Both the position numbers and the translations under genes were made by a program. From assembly GCF_901709675.1 (NCBI RefSeq), contig NC_051094.1, positions 1-64,000 of the forward strand: a DNA stretch of 64,000 bases. The letters are read 5' to 3'. Positions 34,315 to 49,868 of the stretch are shown here, in pieces. This stretch comes from Syngnathus acus. Its lineage: Eukaryota; Chordata; Actinopteri; Syngnathiformes; Syngnathidae. Within the stretch, counting starts at the first letter, position 1. Each line of letters begins with the position of its first letter. The notes beneath the pieces were generated by a model. That model worked only from the letters and a program-made list of their open reading frames with translations, made no database searches and was not told where the DNA came from.

Positions 34315-35147
34315 CAGTGGTTCCCAAACTTTTGCAGGCTGGCGCCCCCTTTGGCTCCCCAGTGAATTCCTAGCGCCCCCCCCCCCCCCCCAAGGACCGG
34401 CATTTATATAAATAAATAATACATTTATATAAATAAATAAATAATACATTTATAATATCATTACCATTACGTTGAATTAGTGGGAGCACTGAGTTTGTTT
34501 CTCAGAAACGAGCCGGTCCCATCTAGACGTAATCGGAGACAATGACACCCGAAGTGATTTAAGGTTTGTTTTTTATTGCAGGATGCTTGGTCTCCATGTG
34601 TTGAAGCAGTTTTGAATGCTTCACTGCCTGGTTAGTTAGCCTGTCGCCACATATTAGCTTTGCGGGCTCGACTGGGGAAACAGGTCACGTGACCGGGACG
34701 AGTGTCTTGACCTGAATTAATTGATCGTCGATAAAAAAAAAATTCTGTGCGGCTTGGCGGCCCGGTACCAAGTGACCCAGGGACCGGTACCGGTCCGCGG
34801 CCCAGTGGTTGGGGACCACTGCCCTAACCAGCTCAACACAACACAACACGGCGCGTTCTGGCGAGTCCCCAATTTCATGTTGACTTGAACTCAAGATGAT
34901 GTTGACCGCCAGAATGCGGTTTTTATTATAAGATAAAATTCTGAACATTACAAGCTTGAAATTACAAACCTGAGCTTTTGCTTTTGTAGTCTATGCTGTC
35001 GGATCTGACTGGGCCAGAGCGGCGTGTTGTGTACAAATCGACTGCCGCCCCCCTACCGCCCCCCTACCGCCCCTTTCTTCCTCACCGCCCCCCCAGATCT
35101 TTCCACCGCCCCCAGGGGGGCGGTACCGCCCACTTTGGGAACCACTG
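34315..35147. mobile_element. 833-bp non-autonomous hAT element with 8-bp target duplication
   Basis: The termini are inverted repeats: CAGTGGTTCCCAAACTTTTG on the left, and CTTTGGGAACCACTG on the right. The identical octamer ACATACAT flanks both ends (34307-34314 and 35148-35155), the signature of hAT transposition. There is no transposase ORF. A second, nested hAT-type terminus (GGCCCAGTGGTTGGGGACCA) ends at ~34825, so an older element sits inside or was captured. Confidence 0.92.
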
Positions 35148-35626
35148 ACATACATGATACAACAAACAGTATTACACAGTCGGATGCGTGAAAGGTCACC
35201 CCAAGCAAAGCTTTTAATAGGGGGCCCAGTTTTCCATACGTATCAGATATTGGCCAGATATCCTTACTTATTTTGGTAGTGCTTTCCAAGAAAAACGGGG
35301 GATAGGGTGGAGGAAAGAAAACAAAACCGAAATGTCATTTCGAACACACGTGCGACGAGGCAAATTAGGCGATGGTCAAATTAAGGCAGCATGCAGACGT
35401 CACCTAATTGCTGCATGCCTATACACACGTTCATATGCGTACCCCGTGCGCTCCTTTTGGATTCAAAGTGTTCGCATCTTCACCACCACGGCCACGTATT
35501 TAAGAGCACGTACGTCCCGTACACATGCGAGGGGCAATCATGTCACTCTGCACATACGGCCTTACTGCTCAGCAAGTCATAAATGTGCGAAAGAATGCGC
35601 GCGTTACCACGGCGATGCCGACTGCG

Positions 35627-35640
35627 GTTACCGTGGTAAC
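35627..35640. promoter_or_regulatory. Perfect palindromic X-box/RFX-type site
   Basis: GTTACCGTGGTAAC is a perfect 14-bp palindrome matching the RFX consensus. It is 1.5 kb upstream of brd3os. Confidence 0.35.
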
Positions 35641-36997
35641 AAGAGACCGCTCGCTCGGGAGGCCACTTTGACGTGTCACTCGATTTGACATGAGGGAGCG
35701 CTAATCCGCTAGACGGTGGGCGTGGACCGCGTCTGACATCATTAGCGAGCACGTCCAATGCATGGCAGAGGCGCTGCTTGCGAATCTCGGCTGGCGGCTG
35801 GCTGCACGCGCTCACAAATGCGCTCTGTCCCGTGCACGCGTGTGCGTGTGGAGTGCGCAAGGGGGAGGGTTCCGAAAGTGTACCAGAAATGAGAGGAGTG
35901 AACTCATCGCCATCCTTCTCATCGTCTTCGCATTCGCTGTCGTCATCTTTGTTATCGTTCAAATTGTCTTCATCAACATCATCAGTATCTTTGTCATCAC
36001 CTTCCTCATCATCATGATCACCACCTTGAGCTTCATCATTGGCTACACTTATAACATGGACACACCGATCGGAATAAAAACGCTTCATACACACACACTT
36101 ACACACACGCGCGCGCACACACACAAAAGTCAATCTGATGACATCACACCTGCGTGTCAAATTATTTAGAATCCTCGGTCAAGCCCATCCCGATCAAGTT
36201 TTTATTCCGAACGAGAGGGGCGGTTTGTGTCGATTGATAATCCGTTTAGCGCGGTTGAAAGATGTGACGTCAGCGACTCCGCGTACGCGTTTGTTTTTTC
36301 CGGAGGGCGAGCGAGCCAAATAAATGGCGGGCGAAAGAGCTGGCCTCCAGCCCCATTAGGAAGTGTGAACTTGGTGTAACGGTGCAAATGAGAAATAGCG
36401 CCAAAGTTTCAAGTAGGAATGGACGGAGCGATGTTTTGAGACGGAAATCGCTACGGCCACTTCTTTAACGTCGATTTTCGGCATATCTCGTCAATCTGCA
36501 CATTGCAATCTGCGATTCAGGGTGTACCCCGCTGGTGAGGAAAAGCGGTTCGGATGAATTTATTTAAACAAACAATACCTCGAATTAACGACGAGGAATT
36601 AAATCAGTAGGAAAAAAAACAAGTGTGTAGCGCAGCGCAGTGCGCGCCGTTCGGTAGAGGAACACTTGATGCAGGCTCGTGTCGTCTGTTCCTACCCGGA
36701 CCACAAAACTGAGGCGCTCTCGCCGACTCACGCCTAACAAAGAGGCGCCGCTCAAGCGTGACACAAATAACATTTGTTGCATTTGAATCAAGCACATTAC
36801 CTGGGCTTGAAAAGCACCACACAATGGCTCGCTAACGCAGCTAACGAGCGTGTGCTTGAAAATTTCGGTTTCTGCGATGGTTAGCATCAGCCGTTAGCTG
36901 GGCGGCGAGCTGAGGCGCGTATTGGACTGTGGCCGCCAGCCACTGGCCGGACTCTCCGGAACGCTCAAAGGTAGTCAAGTGGAGCGCCGTCAGTTGC

Positions 36998-37011
36998 GTC
37001 GCCATGGTAAC
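36998..37011. promoter_or_regulatory. X-box/RFX-type site near brd3os
   Basis: GTCGCCATGGTAAC matches GTNRCC-NN-RGYAAC. It lies 114 bp before the brd3os start codon, within the likely leader or promoter region. Confidence 0.4.
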
Positions 37012-37124
37012 GGACGCTGCGGAGGCGCCGCCCACCCGCGCAAGCATCACGTGGAGTTGAGCCGAAGCTGAACACCGGGGAAGCTGCTGCTCCTTGTTCT
37101 CCTCCTCCAGGCCAAGGCGTCCGC

Positions 37125-37430
37125 ATGGCGTCCTCAGGTGGACCCGCGCTCGGAGACGCTCCCGCCGCCACCGCGCCCCCTGGCGGCCGCGCGCCCTTGG
37201 CCTCTAAAGCCCTGTCAGAGTCGTTCGCTCGCCTGCGCTACCTGGACACGTCATTGCTGGTGTGGAGGCAGCAGCAGGTGGCGGCGGCGGCCCCCCCGCC
37301 TCCGTCCTCTTACCTCAGTCGTAGCCAGTCGGGCTGGTACAGCAGCTACGGGAACAGCGCCGTGGTGGTCCCCGACAAGAGCCGCCTGGACGAGCAGCAA
37401 GGACGCTCCAGGGTTTGCACGCTCATGTAG
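37125..37430 (+). CDS. brd3os: BRD3OS-like small protein
   Basis: A single coding exon of 101 residues. The second half, with [39 protein letters not shown] and the C-terminal CTLM, resembles the remembered vertebrate BRD3OS (opposite strand of BRD3) protein, which has the same RLRYxDTSLLxWxQQ, WYSxYGN and C-terminal CTIM features. Cys-Thr-Leu-Met at the end is a potential prenylation (CaaX) box. The first 30 residues are Ala/Pro-rich and less conserved. An AATAAA signal follows at 37574. The gene is convergent with brd3, which ends at 38719 on the minus strand. Molecular function is unknown. An acceptor-like site just 5' of the ATG suggests a non-coding first exon. Confidence 0.75.
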   Translation: MASSGGPALGDAPAATAPPGGRAPLASKALSESFARLRYLDTSLLVWRQQQVAAAAPPPPSSYLSRSQSGWYSSYGNSAVVVPDKSRLDEQQGRSRVCTLM

Positions 37431-38718
37431 CGCGACGGACAGACTCGCAAGGAGCCACTTTCACCAGACCAGGGGGTGTTGGATACAAAGTTGAGATTCC
37501 AGCTCATAGCCCCTCATCACAATGTAGCTTCGACGCAAGCAGTATAATTATACTATAGCCGTTACGTAAAGTAAATAAATTATGTTGCCCAACATCTATG
37601 GTTCTACCCGTAAGGTTTTGTGACTCATCGGTTTGCTCTGTTTTATTCAATACTTTGAATGAAATGGTGTTTTTTTGGTGTGTGTGTGTGTGTGGAGTTT
37701 GGATCTGTTTGGGCCGCTTCCTTGGGAGAAAAAAGAACGCACGTCAACAAACAGCAGCACGTTGGACGCTGTCCAACCATCATGAACATTTCAAATCGCT
37801 TACACGCCCCATCCTACTCAATATCAGAACCAATGAGGTGCCCTGGAAAAGTATCCCACAAAGCCGAGCTATTCCCGCCGTTTGCCCATGTTAGTGTGCT
37901 TGCGCTCACGGCAGAGTCAGCCAGGCCAAGCTCACGTTACGTGTTTATTTATGAAAAGAAAGGAAGTCAGAAAATAAGGATCCCATATCAGTAATTACAC
38001 CAAATGATTTTTTTTTCTTTTTCTTCTAGCTTCTCGCGTGTTGGCGCGTAGCACACGCATGTAGCACGGCGACTACACGGGAAGCTACTTGACGAGAAGT
38101 GACTATACAGGAAGCTACTATACAGTGCTGACGTACGGCCCGACGGAGTGCATGCAAACACATCAAATCACTCTTTTCCTTTTTCTTAGTAAAATACAAA
38201 ATTAACTAGAGCAACTAAAAACAAACCCGCCCCTGCCCACCCGCCCGTCGCACGTGGCCGGCTGGCGTGACCTGACCGATGGGATGAGGACATTGATGAT
38301 GATTAAGAACGTAAAATTTGAAAGATTAAAAACTTGTTCCCCCCTCGCAGCGATGTTTGGCGGTAGTGTTAGTGGGGGGGGGGGGGGGGGGGGGGCAGGG
38401 GCAGGTGGCGACGTCACAAAGGCTTTTCATTCACTCAAAAGTGTCTGTCACGGAAACTCGCTGCCATGCCTCCCCCAACGTGGCGTGCCCCCCGCCCCCC
38501 AGGCCATTCTTCTGACGGCAAACGTGTCGGCTTTCTTTTCCTCCACAAAGAACAAAATTCAAAAACAAAGACTAGATAGATGCTAAAAAACAGCTCAGCT
38601 TATGTACATACATCTGTGTGTGTACTTGAGTGTCTATATTTATATATTTGTGTGTGTGTGTGTGTGTGTGTGCGTGTGTGTGTGTGTGTGTGGGGGGGGG
38701 GGAACAAGTCCGGAGAGT
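37431..38718. other. Convergent 3' region of brd3os and brd3
   Basis: This holds the brd3os 3' UTR (polyA signal 37574) and probably the brd3 3' UTR on the other strand. It contains a poly-G run (38373-38395), TG microsatellites at 37677-37695 and 38649-38692 (the latter followed by a G run), and a partly repeated GGGAAGCTACTTGACGAG / AGGAAGCTACTATACAG motif near 38080-38120. No other gene was seen. Confidence 0.6.
38645..38702. repeat. (TG)n followed by G run
   Basis: A TG dinucleotide run and a G10 tract lie directly downstream (minus strand) of the brd3 stop codon. Confidence 0.9.
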
Positions 38719-42382
<3,664 letters not shown>

Positions 42383-43380
42383 GGTGGACGGCGGCGCGCT
42401 GGCGCGGCGTGGGGATGCAGCGTCTGACCGCAGGAGGGGTGGGGAAACGGCAGAAGGTGGTCCCGAAGGGGTGGACGGGACAGCGGGCGAGCAGGTGCCT
42501 TTGGCTCAATCGCGTTGCGCCTTCAGCTGGACCTTTCCCTCCAGGAGACAAACTCCCATCGTACGACCTGACAAAGGCACAGCGTTAGTTGTCAGCAAGC
42601 CGACAGGGTGAAGAAGATGAGGGGGGGGGGAACGGCGAGCAACGACACAAGCGGCCGTCATCATGCGGAACTCTCAAAAACACAGAAAGAGCAATTGCGG
42701 AACTCTCAAAAACACAGAAAGAGCACTTCAAAGGCCTGGTCAATCCACCAGAACAAAAAAATATATATACCACTGACAGCAACCTTCAGTTTGCACAATT
42801 CAAGTGTCAGGACTTGAAGCGTCACTCTCATTTTGGACGCTTCGTGTGCATATTTTCAAATGAAACTTGTCAGCCAATCGCCGAAGGGCTCGCGACACGA
42901 ACGGAGCAAGAAAGTTGGGGAATTCTGTTGACAAAGAAGAAAGTTCGACTGCCCGTTTGAAAATTGAAGGCGGCAACATTTCTGGATGCAATATCACACT
43001 CAAATATTCCCCCAGAAAGGCCATTCTTCTTGACACAAAAAAACGGCAAGTCAAATGTAAATGGTCAAATGTCTCCCGTTTTGCGTGTCAAAACGTGTAG
43101 CTCATGACGTCACAACGTGAAAATGAGCTCAGCGAAAGGCTGCTGATGAACTTAACTTGTTTCCCCAGGTGAGGTAGCAAAACCAACGTGTGGCATTTCA
43201 AGCTTGCATTTTGCTCGCAACTCGGATTTTCGCCTGAGCCTCACGTTAACTGCTGTAGATTTTTTTGTTTTTGTTTTTTGACAAAATTGGTAAAGATGAC
43301 TTAAGAAGAAACGTTGCCTTCGAAGGGAGCTAAGCATCCGTTTGCAAGCTCCACCGACTGCATCGGATAAAGCCAAAGCA
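42383..43380. other. 5' intronic or flanking region of brd3
   Basis: No coding exon was seen. A 29-30-bp unit (GCGGAACTCTCAAAAACACAGAAAGAGCA) is duplicated in tandem at ~42665-42725. The sequence is probably the first intron of brd3. Confidence 0.45.
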
Positions 43381-44050
43381 AACGTGAACTCGCCTGGCTT
43401 GGCGGCTTGCAGATGCTTGCAGCGGCGGCTAGCGCACAAGCTAACGGCCGACAGCGGCGGCTCCTGGGCGAATCCCCGCGATGAGCCCGCCAGCCGCTTT
43501 TTGGCACACACGCAGCCCGTTTTTGTCCGCCGACGTGGGCACAAACGTAGCCCCGCGATGAAAGGCGCTCGCGGGCTTGGCCATTTTCTCACGGCCCAGC
43601 GCGACGCTCGCGATGCTCGCTCGCTAGCTGGAAAAAGATGGCGGGCAAGCCGACGCACAAGAGCGACTACGCGAGCTAGCTACACAACGTTCAGCACGTC
43701 GCCACCACAAGGAAGAAGCGCGCGCGCGGGCGTACGCCCGTCCGTGGACGGAAGGGGGCACGCCGATCGAGTTGCTCGTCAAAGTTGAAGCAACATCGAC
43801 GCTCGCTCGCCCGCTGGCTCGCGCTGGCAGGGTTAATTAGCACGTTAGCATGTTAGCTGAGCTTTGTCTGAAGGCGCCGAGCGGCCGGGATTGCTCCCGA
43901 CGAGCGGCGTCACTTTGCGGCCGGGCCAAGCCCGAGCCGGCCCCGAGACCAATGCCACAGCGCGCGCGCACGTCTTTACTTTGGGCTTCGGTCCTCCGGC
44001 GAGTCCAACGGCGGCCTCGGCTCACGTTCCGGGATGATTTGGATTTAGCC
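43381..44050 (-). promoter_or_regulatory. CpG-rich region, candidate brd3 promoter and first exon
   Basis: Dense CpG, CGCTCGC runs and GCTAGC motifs lie 1.0-1.7 kb upstream of the brd3 start codon, a common arrangement for a housekeeping-type CpG-island promoter with a non-coding first exon. No precise start site can be read. Confidence 0.4.
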
Positions 44051-45137
44051 GAGTAGCATAATAGATGAGTTATCAGCTGTCTCCCCTACGCGCAGCCGTA
44101 GTGACTAGGCGCGTCATCGCTGTTGTTGTGCCCCGATTGGCTGGCCGCGTAGTCGAGGCGTTGCCATTGCTTCAACCCGCTTCCCTTTTCGACAAGTCGT
44201 GTAAAACAAAATGGCAAATGAAGTTGTAATGAATGTGTTGTACATACAGAAATACAAAAACTCTAATAAATTGAAATAATTGGGCCGAGCGCGTTGCACG
44301 ATCTTTGCATTTGTGATTGGACGACCAGGGCAAAATTGGCGGAGTGCTGCGATTGGTCGAAGGGAACAGCACGCTGCTGTGATTGGCCAAATATTCAGTT
44401 TGGCGCTCAAGTGACGAACTTCATTTCCCTGTGTACATTGCGTTCCGCTGTGACGTTAACTGCTGTGTTTGACACCGATGTCAACGTTCAACCGCCTCAG
44501 CTATCGTGTCCCCACTATGTTGCGGCAAGACCTTTTGCCATCTTTGTTTTGACTATTTCCTCCATTATTTTGCTTGCCTCCGTATTTGTTCATCTTCGCC
44601 TTGCCTGATTGTTCTTTTTGTTGTGTATTTGTTAAAATTCTATCATCTATCTTTTGCGATGTTAAGAAATAAGGCTTGCCAAAAGCTCAAGAAACACATT
44701 TCAGCACCTGCCACCATCAGATGTTATAGTACAGTATAAGACGCCGATTATTATCACTTAACGATGTTTCCGTTTAAATGACGGTTCTGTGTGTGTGGGG
44801 GGGGGGGGCTTCTCAAGCAAATGCAGTAACGCTGTAAATATTAATCATAAGCTATGTTCAGTTGTGAGGGGCGATCAATGGATTGATTCAAAATGAAAGG
44901 AGAATGGAATTTGGCTACAAGTAAAAGGTCAAAGAGCATGTATGTGATTTCCAGAGAAGCTTTACTGTCATCAGCATGATCAGTCCCGCGTTGCTGGCGG
45001 CCAAGAAGCTGGTTAACATGCAGCAGAGCGGCTGAGCAAAAGGACAAGAAGTGCCATAGGGTAGACGGGCCGTGAGGTAGAATGACGGGCGATAAGTTAG
45101 GGGACAGACGGGAAGTTGGACAGACGCAGCCCAATGC
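44051..45137. other. Intergenic between brd3 and nacc2
   Basis: No gene was seen. It has AT-rich stretches, a G10 run at 44799 and probably the nacc2 3' UTR near 44850-45137. Confidence 0.5.
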
Positions 45138-47436
45138 TTATTGACTGTCTGGAGCCTCCGCCTCCTTGCCGTCAGCATCCGGGGGGTGTGGCGAGGAAGA
45201 GGAGGAGGAGGAGGAGCCCACGCAGAGGAGAAGGCGGCGGTGCCGATCCCGATGTGGCGTGACTTCCCCGGCCATCTCCGGACACGGGTAGGGGGTGACG
45301 CCGAGCCGGCGCGCTTCCGAGCTCTCGCCGCCGCCTCCCGGTCCCGTGGCTCCCCTGCGGACCGCCTTCCCGCCACCGCAGGGCAGCAGGGACCGTATCT
45401 TTGGGAGCCATCTCTTGCGAACCCTGCGAGCGTTGGTGCACATGTCGGCCGCGATCACGTTCATCTCGCTCTCCTTGAAGCTCGGAGCAAAGTTCTGACA
45501 GTACACTGAGCAGGACCGGCATCGTTAGTCACGGCACGATTATCATCGGGCATGGGCTGTGTTGGGAATCACTCATTTCGTCAAAATGGATGATTGGGAA
45601 CACAGCCAGAGCGAGCGTGGGACGCGCCTTACGTTTGACGGTGTTTAACACCCGGTTGTCCAGCGGCTTTCGGCTCGGGTCGTTGGTGGAGGAGCGGATC
45701 CCCGTCCCGCAGCTGTTGGCTAGGGTGTTTCTACGGATAGCGCAACATTGGAACACGAGTACGCTCGTGTTAGCAAGAAAAGATCATTTAAGCTAGGCTA
45801 TGCTAACCTGTCAAAGAAGGTCGCCAGCAGCCTCCTGAGCAGAACTTTGTGTTTCACCCCCGCACAAAGGTGACAGTTCATCAGCTGGCCCCGTGTCATC
45901 AACACGCCCGAACCTACGCGGGCGCAAATGAGCGTACACGCATGCACGCACGCAGGCACACACCCACACACACAATCCCACTAAACTATTCCACCCCTGG
46001 CAACAGCGCCATTTTTTTTTTTCCTTTTGAATTTGACATGACCTGCCACCAGTTCCAGCTTGTGTCCGGGCTCGCCCTCAGCGTAGAGCGCAGGGTGGCA
46101 TCGATAGCCAATCTGACTGATCAGACTTGCGGGGAGCGCCACGCTGTCTCCTCCCACCGACACACACGCACGCCGCTCGCTGGCCGACGGCAGGCGCGGC
46201 GGCATCTCTGTTTAGAGACCGGCGGCGGGCGGGACACCAGGAGGCGAGTCATCAAAAGACACGCAGACGAGTCACGTGACTGGCCGACCGCTCTTACCCC
46301 GGTGTTGCATCGCGTCTCGGTAGATTCCAGAGTGTGCATCGCCGTAGTAACCGTCATCCGGCTTGACTTCCGTCCAGACTTCCGAGGGGGCGGGGGAGTC
46401 TTCTGAAGTAGTTGGGAGGTAGGACTGCAGGCCCAGGACCAGGCTCCTGGATGCACCCAAGTAATAAACAGCGCCCCCTCTGGTGCTCTGCAGCTTCCTC
46501 GAAAAGTCCACTCTGAGGACAAAGGGAGGAGGACTAGTCAGAAAGCAGGGCTGGGACTAAGGCGCTACCAACTTTTGGATCCGGTCAAAGCCGGACAGGC
46601 CACACCGGTCTTGCGCGAACTTCTGACCTGCCATTTGGTTCTTCTGGAGTTGTTCCTGCATGCTCCTCAGGAGGCGTCTCTCGCCTCTCCTGTTTGATCC
46701 GGCTCTCGGCCACAATCAGGTCCTCTGGAGTCATGCGCGACGGATCTGGACTGGAATCCTGCAGGTGGCCCACAGACTGGTCCAAAGGTCCCAGCTCATC
46801 CGCTGAGATGGTCTGTGAACCACCATCACAAAGAAAGGATCACACTAAAGAGCAGCCATTGTGGACCATTCTTTTGGACTAGGTGCTTCCTGCTTTTTGG
46901 TCTCGCTGGACCGAGTTGACCATAGTATTTGGAACAAGCGGACCGACAATAAGCTCATGGCCGAGGGTCTACCGGGCCACGCCGGACGCTCGACTGAAAC
47001 TCACCTGCGAGTCGCAGCGATCCGGCGATGAGGACGATGTGCTCTTTGTCTTCATAAGCTCTCGACTCCTCTCCACAATGTTCTGGACCTGCAGGTACCC
47101 GGCCGTGTACATGAGCACCAGCTGCTCGCTGGAAACCATGTCGAGACGGCCCGTGTAGCAGAAGGTCAGGATTTGCCGGAAACAGGACGGCGTCACAGAG
47201 GACGGGAGCTCGTACGTCGAGCGGGACCACTCCGACGGGTCGGAGGACTCGGCGCTGAACAGGTCCCGGAAGTAGAGCGAGGAGGCGGCCAGGACGGCAC
47301 GGTGGGCTTTGAAGAGCTGACCCTGGACCAGGATGGAGACGTCACAGTGGAGTCCCAGGAGTCTTTGCTGGTTCAGGCTGCTCAGAACGCTGCTTCCGAA
47401 ATCACTGACCGAAACCTGAAGACCGGACTCCGCCAT
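45138..47436 (-). CDS. nacc2: NACC2-like BTB/BEN transcriptional repressor
   Basis: Nuclear repressor that recruits HDAC/NuRD-type complexes. The BTB/POZ domain is encoded by one exon, 47436 to ~47008 ([18 protein letters not shown]..., [39 protein letters not shown]). Middle exons at ~46816-46620 and 46514-46295 contain [13 protein letters not shown]. The pre-BEN exon at ~46210-46040 encodes [15 protein letters not shown]. The BEN domain is spread over ~45915-45400: [72 protein letters not shown]. The [17 protein letters not shown] wording favours NACC2 over NACC1. Between RDLF and YELPSS the BTB loop is ~8 residues longer than human. The C-terminal tail is short and Ser-rich, ending EAPDSQ. 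Confidence 0.9.
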
Positions 47437-49850
47437 GATGGAATGGAGGCGGGCTTAGGGAGGGTTGCTCCTGATGCTGCCGGAAGGTGTAGCGTCCATG
47501 TCGTGCTGGTGGAGGGGAGGGGAGAGGGGGGTCCAAGGAAATGAAGGAATTTGAAGAAAAGCAGAGTCCACAAGAGTCCACTTGAGAGTACGTTTCAGTC
47601 TGACAGACACCAGAAGGGTCAGGTCGAGGCCAACGTGTCAGGGGGAGTCCACAATATTTTGGGAAAAAGTCCGTCCTGCCTACCACGAGCATGTCATTAG
47701 ATATCGGCTGGGGCCAGGCGAGTCGCTGTCCGGCCCCTTTTGGAACTGTCCCTCCTCCACACACCTGATTGAAATGATCAGCGTCGTGAACCAACTTCTG
47801 CAGAGCTCGCTGATCATTTCAATGGGAGGGACAAAACAAGCAGGACGGCGGCTCCCTCGGAGCAGACCTGCCTACCATCGGTCAGTACCGAGACACCCGA
47901 CATCCGCATACGAGGCTTTCAGAGCGCCCCCTCAGCCTGCATCCAGAACCTCAACTTATTGCTGAGCGCCTCTCATAATAGTAGCCAGTCATAATAGTAC
48001 CCATTGTCAAGTCTGCGACAGTCCAGTAGAGTCTACCAGAGTTTTGAGTCCATCTGTGTCATCGTGCTCCCGGCCACCGTGACCCATTTCAAAAGTAGGA
48101 GTCCCGTACATTTTGGGGGAGTCCAATCAAGTCCGCTACGAAGTGCAGTTTTTCGTTCACTTTGGTCTTGCGCTTGTTTGGTTGCTCACCTCCTCTCTGC
48201 TCCTCTTCTGACGGCGGCAGCACGCAAACACACAAACGCACACACATACACGCGCAGAAAGCATCGGGGGGTTGCAGACAGAGAGGAGGGGGTGGGGTGG
48301 GGTGGGGGGAGTCATCTGAGGACAGCTAGGGCGCAAATGCAGCTAACTGCTAAAGCAACTAACTGCCCTGCGGAGGACGACAAGGGAGGGGGCACGGGCG
48401 CGCGTGCGCACGGACACACGCACACACATGCCAGCGCGTGTGGCATGACTGAGCTCAACTCACAGCACTGCATTGCAGTAGAGGCGCTTGGCATGCCGAC
48501 TGCGCAAGCTCGCTCACACGCGCTACAGATGTGTTGCTGCGAGTGGATTGGGTGGCTCACAACTCCAGGTGAGGGAGTGAGGGCGGGCGGGCACTCACTC
48601 ACTCACTGGAGCTGTCATAAATGATGAGGTCAGAGAAAAGATGACAAAACTGCTGGGTCATATTCTCGTTTGGAATGTATTTGACCTGACAGACTTTCAC
48701 GTTTTAATCACAAGAATAAAACCATTTCAAAATTTCAGCATATGGTGTCACTGTTGCCAAAATGATTACTTGGCAACAAAGATAGCAGCAGGCGTCAAGT
48801 TCCTTCCACTGTCTGTGCCCCTTTCATTTGACATTTTCTCGCTTCTAAAAGCTTGTGTTGTTGTGTTGATTTTCTTTGACATCAAAATCAAACAATAAAT
48901 TCCCCCCCCCCCCCCCGAAAAAGGCACATTCAAACTCAGATGACAAAAAGCAAAATAGAACACCCTGTAGCATTTAGATTTAGAAAGAGATTTTGAAAAG
49001 GCAACTATTGTCAGACATCCTTTCAGCGTCGAAAGCAAAATGAAAGCAGTGCGCTTCGTCTCCCCGCCGCGAGGTGGCCGCAACAAACACTTGACGTCAC
49101 CAAAACAACATCCGGGCACGTTGACAAGATTACGAGGAAGAACGCCACAAAGAACGTCAAATGAGAAAAGGCTTCTGTCCAAAGTGTTCATCGCGCTGAT
49201 TTGTCGTTCACTTTTTTACGCACATGATCATCGAGAACATGACGGAAGAGTACTAACCCGGCAAGAGCCAGATCGATACGGGGACTCGTTGCATCGCGGA
49301 GCACAACACTGCCTTCAGTTCGGGAAAGGAGGGAGCATTGAGTACTCGAAGGTGATTGGCTGATGTGGCCACTTGTGCAGCCTACCAAACTTGTTTTTGA
49401 CCAATCACGGCAACGAAGAAGCATCCGCTAAAAACGCAAAAAGCGCCTCGCTGCTCTTCTTCCAAAAGGATACTGTGAGTGACTCTGCGAGAACAGAATG
49501 AATGGCGTGGCGTCCGCCCGTCTGCGCATTCGTCCACCGGTGTCGCCAAATCTGTTTCCGCCTCAGCGATTCTTGTTTTCATCGCAGCCACATACGCTCT
49601 CGGAGACAATCGGCGGCTTCCGTACAAGTGTCTCGTTTTTTGGTGTGATACCGCGAGAATTCAGCCGGAGGGGGAAAAAAAATGTGACAATTCTGTCCAC
49701 GCGACGGTGCTGTTTCATTGTTTCTTTAGTGACGGAGCGATCACATTACATTACTCCACATGGAACATATGTTCTGATCAAATTATTTCATTAGACTTAC
49801 ATGCATATACAAATAAATAAGTAAACTTAATATCGTGTCGGCGTTTGTTG
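47437..49850. other. Upstream of nacc2; no gene recognised
   Basis: 47437-48640 probably includes nacc2 5' UTR or intron and promoter. It contains an (ACTC)n run at 48590-48606 and repeated GGGGAGTCCA-type motifs. A C15 homopolymer lies at 48902. Two ORF-length frames at 49040-49360 and 49480-49820 show no family resemblance. Confidence 0.5.
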
Positions 49851-49854
49851 TCCG

Positions 49855-49868
49855 GTAACCATAGCAAC
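49855..49868. promoter_or_regulatory. X-box/RFX site upstream of cfap77
   Basis: GTAACCATAGCAAC fits the ciliary-gene X-box consensus GTNRCC-NN-RGYAAC exactly. It lies ~700 bp upstream of the first recognised cfap77 exon. RFX factors drive motile-cilium genes through such sites, so this is a plausible promoter element for cfap77, with a non-coding first exon possibly in between. Confidence 0.55.

Larger units (their letters stand above)
35160..37111. other. Intergenic between grin1 and brd3os
   Basis: Mostly unannotated. 35930-36060 is a low-complexity ATC/ATCTTC tract; its long minus-strand frame is Asp/Glu repeats and I do not regard it as a gene. 36080-36130 is a CA microsatellite. Perfect X-box palindromes lie at 35627 and 36998. 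The brd3os 5' leader probably ends at an acceptor-like CTCCTCCTCCAG at ~37111. Confidence 0.5.

Noticed and set aside
35380-35430. Short inverted repeat GGCAGCATGCAG...CTGCATGCC as a miRNA hairpin
   Set aside because: The stem is only ~9 bp with no extended pairing, and no known miRNA seed was recognised.
35540-36160. Long minus-strand ORF rich in Asp/Glu
   Set aside because: The acidic stretch is the translation of an (ATC)-type low-complexity tract, and the flanks show no family resemblance or conserved start. Treated as chance.
49040-49820. ORFs upstream of cfap77 as missing N-terminal exons
   Set aside because: None matches the expected CFAP77 N-terminal or SYSLPGINFNYG-type blocks, and splice phases do not fit.
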